Positions 35,250 through 45,801 of a DNA stretch of 64,000 bases are shown in pieces. The stretch spans positions 278,683 through 342,682 of the forward strand of contig MNCI01004078.1 in assembly GCA_015680685.1 (NCBI GenBank). The letters are read 5' to 3'. The translations under genes were made by a program, and so were the position numbers. The notes under the pieces were generated by a model, which made no database searches, had not been told where the DNA came from, and worked only from the letters and a program-made list of their open reading frames with translations. Source of the DNA: Gnetum montanum. Its lineage: Eukaryota; Streptophyta; Gnetopsida; Gnetales; Gnetaceae. Numbering within the stretch: the first letter of the stretch is position 1; every line of letters starts with the position of its first letter.

Positions 35250-37637
35250 ACACTATCATCCTACTAGATGTTAATGGCGCAAGTCACATTTTTCTACTAT
35301 GGTTGCAATGGCAAGTCTCCCTACATTGTTGTAGATGGCACAAGTGGAAGAGGAGTGTATGAGTATTATAGAATTAAAGGAATGATGTGAAACATATGAT
35401 GATGATTCAACATGAGATGTTGCAAATCAATAATATTCAAGAGGATAAAAATAATGAGCAAAAGCATGGACAACAAAACCATTAGGGGAAACAAGCTATT
35501 GGACATAGTATCCATATGAGTCTTGCTAGTAGTAAAGGTATTGTTGCTTCGGTGCTAACATCCTCCACAACTATGGGTTTTGGCACTACTGCTAATAATA
35601 CTCCTAAAGTTAAGAAGCCCCACTCAAATAATATTGTTATTATAGGATTGCCTATAGTTGCCTTGTGAATAAGGTAATCTCTTGGGCATATAATTTTTCA
35701 CAAACTTTAAGTTCAAAGCATACACCCTAAATTCTTGCAGATGTGACATGACAAAGCAACAACCCTTCAAACATTCATACTAGCAAATGTCACGTCCATC
35801 ATCTTATTTTGAATCTGAATCTACAACCTCTTCAACTACTACATATATTACCTTTTGTAAGTAGATGTCTCTATCTACTTTCTTTTCTTTCTTCTACCTC
35901 TTGTATTAGTTCCTGTCTCTTATCCACCATGTCCGTTCCTCCACAATCTTCAAGGTGAATGGAAATTTTCTATCTATCTAATCCCACATTTTATCAACCT
36001 TTGCTATAATCTCAATGATAGACTCTTGCATGAACAAGATCTTTCTTTGAATCACCTTGTCAAGAGTAGCTTCTTTCTCTTGTAGATCACAAGCACAAAC
36101 AACCTTCTCGCAAAAGGATGGATTCTTGTTGTAGTCTTCTATACTCTCCCTTTTGCATAGTTCTCCTTCTTTCTTAGTTGACTAGTCTATAAGCCTTTAT
36201 ACATGATGGGTTCTTAGCTTTGATAACCTTCCTTGGACATAAATCTCAAATCTCTCTAGTTTTGTTTCGAAGTCCATGTATGATATCATGAAGTTGATCC
36301 TTCTAAGAGAGTCCATCATTTGGACATCTGTGTAGCAAAAAGTAATACCTATTCAAGGTTGCATCAAGGGATTCATGGTTCCTCTACTTCTATCCTTGAA
36401 TTTATTTCCTCAAATTAGATCCCCTAGAATAAGTTTAGTACTTCTCATTAAAGAGCTCAAGCATTATGAACCATCAATGGATTAAGTTAAGGTCCAATGA
36501 TCGATACCAGCTTTCAACTTTTTGATAAGCATAATTGGAAACATCTTTAGCTTTTGTCATTTATTCTCAATGCTCTACAAGGCACAAGCATCATGGAAGG
36601 CTTGCAAATGATATTGTGGATCTAAGTTGTAGCCTTCATATCCAGCTACTTAACACAACTTTCCTTCTAATGCCTGTGGAGAATCCTTACTATCTCACGA
36701 ATCTAGATCATCATCATCATCATCATACTCCTTGTAACTAACAATGGTTCATCATCATCGAGCATATCATAATCATGATCACAATCTTTATTTGTCCAAC
36801 TATCACAATCTCTTTTATGGTTCCTTATGTATCTCCTTTTTTGTTTTCTTTCTTTTCCTTTGTCTGTGGCTCTACCAAAATGCCTATCAAGATTCTTTCT
36901 AATAGCGACATTAGATCATCTATCATGGCCCCTGTTTGGAGCCCTTCATTCTTATCTATGTTCATCCTTGTTACAGATTAATGATGAAGAACTAAGAGAA
37001 TCATGTCAACTTGACCTCCTTCTGTTGTCCCTTTGGTCACCTACTCTTAGCCTACGAAGGATCCTAGGTCTTGAGAATCTCCTTACTGTAGGACCTATTC
37101 TATCTCTTGCAAGATTACTTGCCAAGGTAGAACATCATCGTCAATTGCCAAAGTCATCAATATTGAAGATGGAAGAATGTTAGTAATTAGACCTAACTGA
37201 TGGTCATTGTCATCCTTTTTGGATTGAGATGTAGAGTTATCATATTTTTACCTTTTTCAAACTCATCTGGGACATCCATTTGCTAGTCCAACCTATGCTA
37301 GACATCGGTAAGCTTGTAGGACCTAGCCATGTGCTTGTCCATCAATACTCATCTAAGACATATTCAAGTTCATTCCTCATCAATGTAACTTTAAGCATAA
37401 ATGGATTGCTCTTTCAAGCAATAGCACAACATTTACCCTATAAATCTCTCCATCACATTGCATCTACTCATCCTAGTGGAAGACAAAAGTGAATTCATGA
37501 AAGCAAGGATCTAAATTCCCATAAGAAATCTGTACTTGGTATGGTACTTCATCATGGTCATTTTGATCTATTCCATCATTGTCAGTTACAAGATCATCCA
37601 TACATGATGAAGTATCAACCCTATGAGAAGTAGGCAT
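35250..37637 (-). pseudogene. Gag of gypsy element D
   Basis: The minus-strand ATG at 37637 begins MPTSHRVDTSSCMDDL. It continues to NLDPCFHEFTFVFH and GEIYRVNVVLLLERA, aligned with the intact gag start at 1-310. Lower down, the stretch VDKMWD...KIVEE (near 36000) and the segment up to 35640 parallel element A 18470-18800, including the sequence following the zinc knuckle. Many stops. It is separated from its own pol (32384 and below) by copia piece C. Confidence 0.75.
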
Positions 37638-38121
37638 TATTAATTAATAATGTGCATGTGGCTTGTAATATCAAATATCCTAAGAGATAAGTGATTAATC
37701 TTTAACAACAATTATTTATGATATAAACTATCTATACTAAATCACTAGCACCAACCCTAACCATGGTGCCAAAAAATGAGTAGCAAGTATGCCTAATGTC
37801 CAATCATTTAATCTACAAGCATAGCAATACACCGTGTTATAATTTGTAAATGGACTAACACAATGTCTAGAATAGTTAAATGATCACAGGTCACCTTGCC
37901 ACCTAGACTAGTAGTGCTCTTAAGCTTACATATGGTTTAGTCTATGTGAAGAGTATAATTACTAATGTTGTTAAGCCCATGGCTATGCAAAGTGAAAACA
38001 TATAAATTAATGACTTACTCTAATTAGCAACAAAGAAAAATCCTAAATTAGCCTATAGCAATGAATGTCTATTTTCCAACTTGTCATTACATCCTAGATT
38101 TATGTACCCACTATTGGGATT

Positions 38122-38450
38122 ACCAAGCATTATGTTATTGGATGAACCAAGCAAAAGTGTTACTAGGATTACCAAGCATTATGCTATTGGATGAACCAAA
38201 TAATAGTGTTGCTAGGATTACCAAGCAAATATGCATTTACACTCAAGATCAAATCACACTCATTCCACCAACTGATTAATATGTAATAGAAACATAAATA
38301 TTATTATAAATTGCATAGGAAAATAAACCAAATAATAGTGTTGCTAGAATTACTGAGTGAATATGCATTTACACTCAAGATCGGATCACACTCATTCCAC
38401 CAATTGATTAATATGTAATAGAAACATAAATATTATTCTAAATTGCATAG
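38122..38450. repeat. Two tandem duplications inside the D LTR
   Basis: A 49-bp unit beginning ACCAAGCATTATG starts at 38122 and 38171 and restarts partially at 38220. A 132-bp unit beginning TAATAGTGTTGCTAG starts at 38201 and 38333. The lone LTR at 9905-10755 has the segment once, so the duplications are specific to this copy. Confidence 0.75.
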
Positions 38451-39305
38451 TGATGAGTCATGAATTATTGGCCGTGATATCGCACCCATGATATCACGTA
38501 TGCAATATCACAGCCTAGATGCGATATCGCATACGCGATATTGCAGCCTATCTCCTCATCTATAAATAAGAGGTAGGTAGATTTGGTAAAGAAGTTTTGA
38601 AGTTTTAAGTTTTTTAGTTTTTAGTATTAAGGTAGGAACTTTTTGTCAGTTTTTCCTCTCAACCCTTTCTCCCAGTGCATGCCTGCAGTGTGATAATTGT
38701 AATTGTACGACATCCTTATTCGAGTGTGACGTACTTGGACATGCACATGATTGGCAATAAAGATCGAGATTACTTCATCATTGCAACATCCACTTAGCTT
38801 AATTATTTAATTGTTATTGTTATTTATTGCTTTCTTAGTTAATATCTCTCTACCCTTATCTCCTAGTAACGCGGAATGAGTACGACTTAATCACGAGCAT
38901 TTAAGTGTGACTACTTGGTAACCCAGTAGCGTACCTAGGCCATGCGCTTGGTAATCTCAGTGGTAGTCGTGCACGAGGTCCAACATGTGTACGGATGATT
39001 AAAGAACAGATGCTCATCGCACTTAGGCTAGTTCAGATTCTCTCTCATTCTCTCTCCTAGCTTAGTTGATATTATTTCCCATCATCCCCAAGATTAGCAT
39101 TAGTGTAGGAACACATCATACACCTCACTCTGGACTAAACCATATGTGACAAAGCTAATACTAGTCCAGGTGGGAAGACATCGAACTACGATCTATGAGT
39201 AACTGTCTAGATACCACAACTAGTCCGTCTACGGAGTTCAACCAAATCGTGCGTGAAACACTCGTATTCGTATGGTTGAATGTAGGGGTACCTCACCACT
39301 CATCA
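38451..39305 (+). repeat. Solo LTR of gypsy family B
   Basis: The ends are TGATGAGTCATG and CACCACTCATCA. CATAG stands on both sides (38446-38450 and 39306-39310), a perfect 5-bp target duplication with no internal region, so this is a solo LTR made by recombination between two LTRs. It has the family-B palindromes with GATATC/AATATC cores (38480-38545), a TATAAATAAGAGG box near 38562, and the shared right end ATTCGTATGGTTGAATG. It lies within the D LTR and is younger than it. Confidence 0.9.
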
Positions 39306-39765
39306 CATAGGAAAATAAATAACAAATGAAAGTAATGGAAATATAAATATTATCCTAAATTACATATGAAAGTAAAATCAAACTAAGTCATAATGCTTCC
39401 AAGAAAGGGAATCAATCTCTATCTTAATTCCAACTATGAAATGTGTCCAAGTACATTCCACTCAAATAAGATATCAAATAGCTAACTTAGATTTATGCTA
39501 TGGGCAACCACTAACTATTTACTACTGTACAAAAACAAACTACAAAAGTTCAACTATACTATTGACTAAAAGATGTCGTACATGAAATAGGTAATCTTTA
39601 TTTATAGGCATTTATTGCAACTTACTTTACATCATCAATATGACATTGCAACTATTGACGACAACTTTATTGTTCATCACATGCTTTTTGGATGAGTAAA
39701 TGAGTGAGTTGATGTAATTCATTCTTTTTTAAATCTATCCACTAAAACTCTCTTGGATCTAAAGG

Positions 39766-39899
39766 TGTAACAATGAGGTGTTCACCTATGGTCTAATAAC
39801 TCCAAGTCACAAGTTCAATTCTACTAGGCAACATTGAGTTATAACCTTCTATATACCTTGGGGGTACTTATGTTTCAATTGTTTTAAGTTCCAACACCC
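39766..39899 (+). mobile_element. tRNA-derived SINE
   Basis: A 134-bp body is flanked by the 16-bp direct repeat CTCTTGGATCTAAAGG (39750-39765 and 39900-39915), a target duplication of LINE-dependent insertion. The body begins TGTAACAATGAGG, close to a pol III A box, and has AAGTTCAATTCTA near 39813-39830, close to a B box (GGTTCRANNCC), at tRNA-like spacing. It ends TTCCAACACCC without a long A tail. I cannot name the family. Confidence 0.6.
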
Positions 39900-40009
39900 C
39901 TCTTGGATCTAAAGGAAGAGAATTCCTTGAGAATTCCTTTTATAAAGTTGTTTTAATTCATAACTTAACCTTGCCCACTAGAATCAAACATGTGACCCAG
40001 AGTTTCCAA

Positions 40010-40135
40010 GTCAAGACTCTTACAACTAACCTCCGCTACAAGTTTGCAATAAATTTTCAAATTTGTGTTTAAGTCAAGACTCTTACAACTAACCTCTACT
40101 ACAAGTTTGCAATAAACTTTCAAATTTTATGTTTA
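40010..40135. repeat. 63-bp tandem duplication
   Basis: GTCAAGACTCTTACAACTAA and the following bases to GTGTTTAA occur twice with a period of 63 bp and few differences. Just upstream, 39960-40030 read on the minus strand resembles a tRNA-like head (AACTCTGGGTCACATGTTTG, then GATTCTAG), possibly another SINE remnant. Confidence 0.5.
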
Positions 40136-41180
40136 AATTGAAAATCATTTATGCTTCTCACTAACACAACAAAACATTGTTTGCTTTTTATTTCTAGTAA
40201 TTTCATATCAATAGGCATTCTTGATTATGCAACTTTATGTTAGATTGTATTTGTAAAAAATATAAACAATTTATTTTTGCCTTAAATACTTTAGCTGCCC
40301 ATTCTTAGTTACAAATGTTTTTTTATAAATGAAATTTTTTAATACCCAAATTTAAATTATAGATTGTATTTCTATACAATATGACTTGCAAAGACACAAC
40401 CTACATGCTCTAACAAAATGAACACCGACAAAATATGATTACTCACACTTCGTGTAAACCACCTTTACTATTTCTCAAACACCATACTCAAAAGTTTATT
40501 TTACTTTAAATCTTATGTCTTTATGTATCAATACAGTATTAAGAAGCCTTTGTACTCTAGAACATATAAGCAAAAACTTGTAACTTGCAAATCACCAATT
40601 GCATACTATAAGTGATTCCCACTATGTGACTTACAAACTCCAAGTTACTTGCTCTAACCAACTAAGCCAAGCCATACATCTTTTTCTGTCGGTAATTAGC
40701 ACCATGGCCTACATATCATCATGGTAATAATTTCTGGGCTATTCTCCTAAATTTGTCTCATCGAACAGTTCGCTCATGGGCTGATTTTAAAATCTTTGGT
40801 TATCTTAACCTTGGTCACCATGTCATAAATTTTATCTTTGATATTAAAACCTATCAGCGCTTGCTACGTAGATCCCCTCCAAGATGCACTGCAAAGGGGT
40901 AAAATACCGGCGCCGCTGTGTCACTGTACCATGGTACCATCGAACCAGATGCGAGATATTTTAGATATTCGCTACGAGTAGAATCCTTACCTGTTGAAGC
41001 CATGAATATTCGAGGAAATAAAGTGTGGAATCAGATGCATGGTGGCTAGAAATTTTGAAAGCAAACTTTTTTTAATTGAGGGTGTTGAATTCCAAAGTAT
41101 GATTAAAGCAGTAGAAAAGAAGCAGGATTTATGAATAAAGTCCTCGACACCACAAACACAAGGAGAAACGAAATATAGAT
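40136..41180. other. Intergenic sequence left of the genic island
   Basis: AT-rich to 40840, then more balanced base composition. No gene, RNA or transposon is recognised. Confidence 0.4.
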
Positions 41181-42463
41181 CTCAAAGAATGATTTTGAAT
41201 CAAGCTATAGAAACAACCACCAGATATAGAACTCAACAGAATGAGAATCAAGGTATAGAAACAACCACCTGGATAAATCGCATCCCAAATAACTCAGAAC
41301 AACGTTTTTCTGAAGCGATGATATTTGCACGATTCGATATTCTCATCAATACATCAATTAAAAACACAGATTACTTGACTCTCTCTCTCTGTTTTCCTTT
41401 TTTTAATCAACTCCCTGACCTTTGTCTTATCTATTTTAGCTCTCTAGAATGAAGTCGTCATACAGAGTGACGTGAAAAATCTCGCTAATGTGAAAAGCTT
41501 CGTTTTATGCTGGCGTATCACACTAGCACGAAAAAATTATATCGGAAAGCAACGGATGCAAGCTTCAGATATTGTTAAATTGGAAAACAAAATTGCATCT
41601 TATGCTGATTATGGAGGGAGGGACCGACCGACCGAAGAACGCTACACTTCAGGACCCCTCTGAAAGTTATACCAGAGAGAGCATGCGAGCGAGAGTGGAA
41701 TTCTTTCTTATTCACTTATTCCTTCATTTTGGCATTCAGCATTCTCAAAAATTCACCTGCTTATTCACACACAAACCCACTTTTGTCCCTGTCATTAAGT
41801 GTGCGAGAGGGGCTTTTACTGGCCGACACGAACCAAATTGGACTGTTTCTGAATTTCCCTGTTTTGTACGCCATTCCATTTCATTCCATTCACACCCCAA
41901 TACCCAGACTGCTCTGCTTTTTTTAATAATGGAAAGAAGGCCAAGAATCGTGCGTCGTGATATTCTTGTGCACTTGCTCCTCCATTGGGGCAGCGAAAAA
42001 GCATGGACAGCGAACTCACGTAACCGAAAGACAAACAAAATGACAATTAAAAAATATTCGTGTGCAAGTGCAACCAGGCAAACACGCTATATATGCTCCT
42101 GCTACTGCTACTGCTGCTGTGATGGGCACTGGAGTTGGTCCCACAAACCCAACAACAGCAACATTGACAGTGCCCAGACACAAACACCCACAAAATTTAC
42201 CCTTACCCAACCCAAGCAAGCAAAGGAAGAGACACGGGCCAAGAGACACCGCCGCGACGCGGCTGCCTCCCTTCCATTCTGCTGCTGCTCCTCCTCCTCC
42301 TTCATATGAGGAGGAAGAGAAGTGGTGGGTTGGTCTCCCACAAGGATATGAACAGAACAGAACAGACCCAGACTCGGTCTCATTTGTGCTTTTCCTTGAC
42401 TCGGATCCAACAAAAAAAAAAACAAAACAAAACAAAAGGAAAGGCAAGGCAAGGCATTGGACG
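41181..42463 (+). promoter_or_regulatory. Leader/promoter-like, GC-richer region
   Basis: Base composition changes clearly from the flanking AT-rich repeats. The stretch has a CT run (41381-41394), CTG/CTA triplets (42095-42120), CA- and CCT-rich segments and, just before 42464, AAC- and AAGGC-type short repeats. This looks like plant promoter and 5' leader sequence. Open frames on both strands (up to 245 codons) are low-complexity and overlap each other in opposite directions, so I do not call them genes. Confidence 0.4.
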
Positions 42464-42525
42464 ATGGCGGAGCCTCGTGGATCACTGAGAGACCCACCAC
42501 TGCATCACCTTGAATTGGGCGAATC
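42464..42525 (+). CDS. Candidate first coding exon of an unidentified gene
   Basis: An ATG in good plant context (ACGATGGCGGAG) opens MAEPRGSLRDPPLHHLELGE. It is followed at 42526 by GTGAGTCG, a strong 5' splice site; without splicing, a stop comes at once (the TGA of the GTGAGT). The leader-like region upstream supports a transcript start. I do not recognise the peptide and could not find the next exon. The MCU gene starts 960 bp further on the same strand but has its own N-terminal targeting sequence. The next exon may lie beyond it, or this may be a chance open frame. Confidence 0.35.
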
Positions 42526-43166
42526 GTGAGTCGAATTTGTGCTGGGACCAATTTGTTGCTTCGTTTCGGTGCATGTCAATCACTTAAAAGTAACTCATAA
42601 ACTATTAGTATTGTTGCTGATTTACAGACAAAGCCCAATCACTCATGCTCAGGCAGAGCTTTCCACCCACGAATGATTTACAGACAAAGCATACTTTGTC
42701 ATTTTCTGCACTTGATGATCTATTAACCCTCTGCCATTGGATTAACAGTTGGTGCAATAAATGATAGGTCGTAGCTGGGTTGTATGTACGATGACTACTT
42801 CATTCCTTTGAATTCCTACCTTCTGGAGAGTAGACTCCACTGATTCCAAAGTAACCTCATGGAAAAGAATGTGATGTTGCTTAGTTATCGAATCACCTAA
42901 ACCCAGCCATAATCCAAATCCATATACAAGTTTTAGTTTGAAATTTCTTAGGATTAAGTAACAAATGCTAGGATTTGGAGCAATCCTAATACGAACCCCA
43001 ACAAAAGGCATAAACTTACAATGATACAGGCTGCCTTCGGTATTATGCTTATTACAAAGCCAACCCCGAACTGTTCGGACAAAGGTGCTTGCTTTCGGAA
43101 CGCTTGTAACATCGTGGAAAAAGTTTGATTTTCTCTTCAACCAAACTAAAAATGACATCGGCGTAT

Positions 43167-43242
43167 CCCAAGGAAGGCCAGGTCCCTGCATTAACTAAGG
43201 CAAACCCAAGGAAGGCCAAATCCCTGCATTAACTAAGGCAAA
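43167..43242. repeat. 38-bp tandem duplication upstream of MCU
   Basis: CCCAAGGAAGGCCA, then TCCCTGCATTAACTAAGGCA, occurs twice with a period of 38 bp and two or three differences, about 250 bp before the MCU start codon. Confidence 0.7.
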
Positions 43243-43488
43243 CCATCTCGGCTTCATTTTACTTAATAAAATTGAAATCACAAGAATCCAACTTCAGAAT
43301 ATTGGAATCCATACGTGAGTCTCCAGATTCCTGAGAATCATGGAGGCCTATGGATAATTACGTGGCAAGCATATGGCCACATGGAATGAGGGAGAAGTAA
43401 AATCCAGGGCACGCATGATGATGATTTGGTCCAGTATTAAAGACCTGGTGGATCTCAAAACATTGGCAAGTTGACTCTTTCCTGCAAT

Positions 43489-44328
43489 ATGGCAACTGCA
43501 AGAAGGGTGCTACTGCTGAGCCAGATGCTAACACCCACAAAGCAACAGCAGCAGCACCACATCAAGAGGCAGAGGTTTCCCTGGGGAAGATCTGGATTCA
43601 GCTTCACCTGCATTCCTCCCTCTCCTGTCACGTGCACATCTTCTGTTCAAGATATAATGAAAGTGCACGCCCTCAGAAAGGAGGATTTAGCTTCCATCTC
43701 ACTTGCTGCATATGAGCTCAGCAGAAGACTGGAGGCTTCTGGGCTCTTTCTCAAACTTGTATCAACACCAAATTTCCACCACCACCCACACGATGTAAGC
43801 TTTTCGGACAACTTAAAAACTTTCATTTTGGCCTGCTGTTTGGTACTCTGTTTTTCTTATCATTGTAATGTTTCTGAATTTTTGCAGATTACCTCTGAAT
43901 CCCAAAAAAAGGTGTGGAGGAAAGGAAATGATGAGCTTTGGATAGAGTACATCGCCATGAGAAAGCAGAAGCAGAGGATTGACACTATGGCAAAGAAAAG
44001 CGTGAAGAGAGAATTGCTGGCAGGCCTTGTGTTTCTGATAGCGCAGACAATTGGGTCTATGAGACTGACATTCTATGAACTGTCGTGGGATGTCATGGAA
44101 CCCATAGCTTTCCACGTGGGTTGCCTCTACATGTTATTCGGTTACGCCTTTTACCTTGTAACGGCAAAAGATCCCACTTACAGAGGCTGGTTTGTCACCC
44201 GCTTCAGGTCCAAACAGAAGCTGCTGCTTCACAGAAACAATTTTGATCTTCAGAGATATGCTCAACTCCGTAGGATTTTTGATGCACGTCACTCTTCCAA
44301 GCTCTCACCACTCCACCCTCTCTTGTAA
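43489..44328 (+). CDS. MCU: Mitochondrial calcium uniporter (MCU) pore subunit
   Basis: Two exons, 43489-43794 and 43888-44328, give 248 residues. MCU forms the calcium channel of the inner mitochondrial membrane. Residues 1-50 are rich in R, S, T and Q with few acidic residues, like a mitochondrial presequence. Residues 52-90 resemble the end of the matrix domain; 116-143 are a coiled coil (AMRKQKQRIDTMAKKSVKRE). Two membrane segments (about 145-165 and 175-194) flank the selectivity motif in RLTFYELSWDVMEPIAF (W169-D-V-M-E-P174), followed by AKDPTYRGWF and a basic tail. Plant relatives are usually about 50-100 residues longer, so the matrix domain is short here. I chose the ATG at 43489 because the frame before it has none and the presequence starts there. 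No neighbour is functionally related. Confidence 0.9.
   Translation: MATARRVLLLSQMLTPTKQQQQHHIKRQRFPWGRSGFSFTCIPPSPVTCTSSVQDIMKVHALRKEDLASISLAAYELSRRLEASGLFLKLVSTPNFHHHPHDVSFSDNLKTFILACCLVLCFSYHCNVSEFLQITSESQKKVWRKGNDELWIEYIAMRKQKQRIDTMAKKSVKRELLAGLVFLIAQTIGSMRLTFYELSWDVMEPIAFHVGCLYMLFGYAFYLVTAKDPTYRGWFVTRFRSKQKLLLHRNNFDLQRYAQLRRIFDARHSSKLSPLHPLL
43795..43887 (+). other. 93-nt MCU intron, in frame and without stop codon
   Basis: The intron starts GTAAGC and ends TTTTTGCAG, both good splice sites. It is a multiple of three and contains no stop, so an unspliced transcript would encode 279 residues with 31 extra, including the hydrophobic stretch FILACCLVLCF. The conserved family sequence resumes right after it, and I see no family similarity inside it, so removal is the expected state. 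Confidence 0.8.
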
Positions 44329-44399
44329 TTGGCATCCTGCCACCCTCATGAGCAACCTTGACTATGTAAAAATAGGATAGTCTGAATACAGTCGACAAT

Positions 44400-45170
44400 T
44401 TGAAAAACAAAACCATAAAAACTTTTGTGCAAGTGGTATGATATCGTAATACACCAATATCTCTCCGTAAAGTAACAGGTTGACAATGTTTTGGTTATTC
44501 AACTTTTCCTTCCTTTTGTAAAACTATAGACACAAGTTTCTAATTGTTCTGAATATTGAACCAAGCCATGTTCTTAAGAATATGCTGGATGTCTTTTGTC
44601 TCAGAATGTTCATTTCGGATAAATGCAATATTCCTTTCCCAAGCTTTTTTTTTTTTTTTTTGTTCTTTCTTGCTTGCAATTTTACATTTTAGAAAAAGGG
44701 GTCCGTAAGGTTTATGATGGCAACCACTGTGCGGTGGCTTCTTTATCGTCGTGTTCATCATTCTCCGTGCGTGGATTTCCAAATTTTGCGGAAACTAACA
44801 TCTACGAGTTCAAAGAGGCTTTATGGAACCTATCAAGGACATGGAAGTATTTTCTCAAAACAAGTCATCCTTACGTTTAGAAAAAGAAATCACTACCCCA
44901 TTTTCTGACATTTAAAATTGTGTAATTCTCTCTGTTTTCAAAGTAACACAATAACGGTAGCAGAATAAAGTACAGAGACACTGTCCTTTAATTGATCTAG
45001 TTCTTATAAAACATCACTAGTTACTGAAATGAAATGAAATGGTGATAACAGCATAAAGCTATGCAGATACAGCATGATTTTGCTGCATTTTTTGTTTTAT
45101 TGATTTTGTTTTATTCAAGTGTTGGATTCATGCTGCAGTTCCCTTGAAAGCTCACCTGCAAGTGAAAATT
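44400..45170. other. Intergenic region downstream of MCU
   Basis: No firm gene. A T run (44646-44661) and AT-rich sequence follow the MCU stop. An open frame at 44714-44908 (MMATTVRWLLYRRVHHS) looks like a mitochondrial presequence by composition, but nothing recognisable follows it. Confidence 0.4.
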
Positions 45171-45769
45171 CATCTTCATCATCATGTTAGCCTTGTCCCA
45201 ACAAAATGGGAAATGGGATCCGCTACATGAGTTCTTTTTCACTATTCATCTCTATAAAGAGCTAGATTTTTGTTTGTTTGCAGCTTCTTCAAATCATCTT
45301 TCCTATGTTTTTTTTGGTCTTCGTTTCGGTGGGTTTCCTGTAACAGTGATGTAGCAACCTTTTTGTAACAATTTGTTATGTGATTTTCTTTGCAAATGCC
45401 CAAACCATCTAAGCCACCATTCTTGTAACTTACCTAAAATAGAAACCACTCCAAGTCTTTCACATGTCTGTGTTGTGCAATTTCTCTCTTCTGGTAACAT
45501 TCAACATCTATCTAAGCATTCTCATTTCTGCCACACTGATTTGTTGCTCATGCCTCTCTGATCCTGCCCAACATTCAGCAACCGTATTCAATAGTAAGCT
45601 TGATTGTTGTCTTGTAAAATTTTACCTTTAGTTTTATTTGTACTCTTTTATCATATAGAACACCACTAGTTTGTTTCCATTTTGACCATCATGCCTCAAT
45701 TCTATTTCTTATATCTTTATCAATTTCATTAGCAAAGGATACCTGTTTGCATGTTCTACCATCAGCAAA
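45171..45769 (-). mobile_element. RTE LINE, 3' segment, left of the L1 insertion
   Basis: Read on the minus strand: FADGRTCKQVSFANEIDKDI, WSKWKQTSGVLYDKRVQIKL, then at 45500-45303 LRWFGHLQRKSHNKLLQKGC and PPKRRPKKT, ending in GGGACAAGGCTAACATGATG and a short ATGATG-like tail. This is the same RTE family as 1498-2250. The upstream half of the element continues at 52177. Confidence 0.85.
45760..45769. repeat. Target duplication of the L1, left copy
   Basis: CATCAGCAAA occurs here and at 52167-52176, just beyond the L1 A-rich tail. On the minus strand both copies read TTTGCTGATG and join the two RTE halves in register with the sister RTE copy at 1498-2250. Confidence 0.8.
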
Positions 45770-45801
45770 CATAATAAAAATTGTACAAGGGTTGGGGAGA
45801 G

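Larger units (their letters stand above)
37773..39679 (-). repeat. 5' LTR of element D, interrupted by a solo LTR
   Basis: On the minus strand the LTR begins TGATGAACAATAAAG (39679) and ends CTACTCATTT (near 37773). TGGCACCATGG (37771-37761), a worn tRNA-Asp-type primer site, and the D gag follow. Subtracting the inserted LTR and its duplication (38451-39310) leaves about 1.05 kb, the usual LTR length here. A second copy lies at 9905-10755. Two tandem duplications sit next to the insertion (38122-38450). Confidence 0.7.

Noticed and set aside
36700-36725. CAT triplet run giving a histidine stretch
   Set aside because: A simple repeat within the antisense of the D gag; no gene in that direction.
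41572-42309. 245-codon open frame plus overlapping opposite frames at 42016-42551
   Set aside because: Low-complexity, no family similarity, and open on both strands because of base composition; better explained as promoter and leader sequence.
42742-43191. 149-codon minus-strand open frame
   Set aside because: No recognisable domain or splice context; it covers a recent 38-bp tandem duplication; probably chance.
44714-44908. Peptide resembling a mitochondrial presequence (MMATTVRWLLYRRVHHS)
   Set aside because: Composition alone is weak evidence; no mature domain follows and the splice donor is poor.
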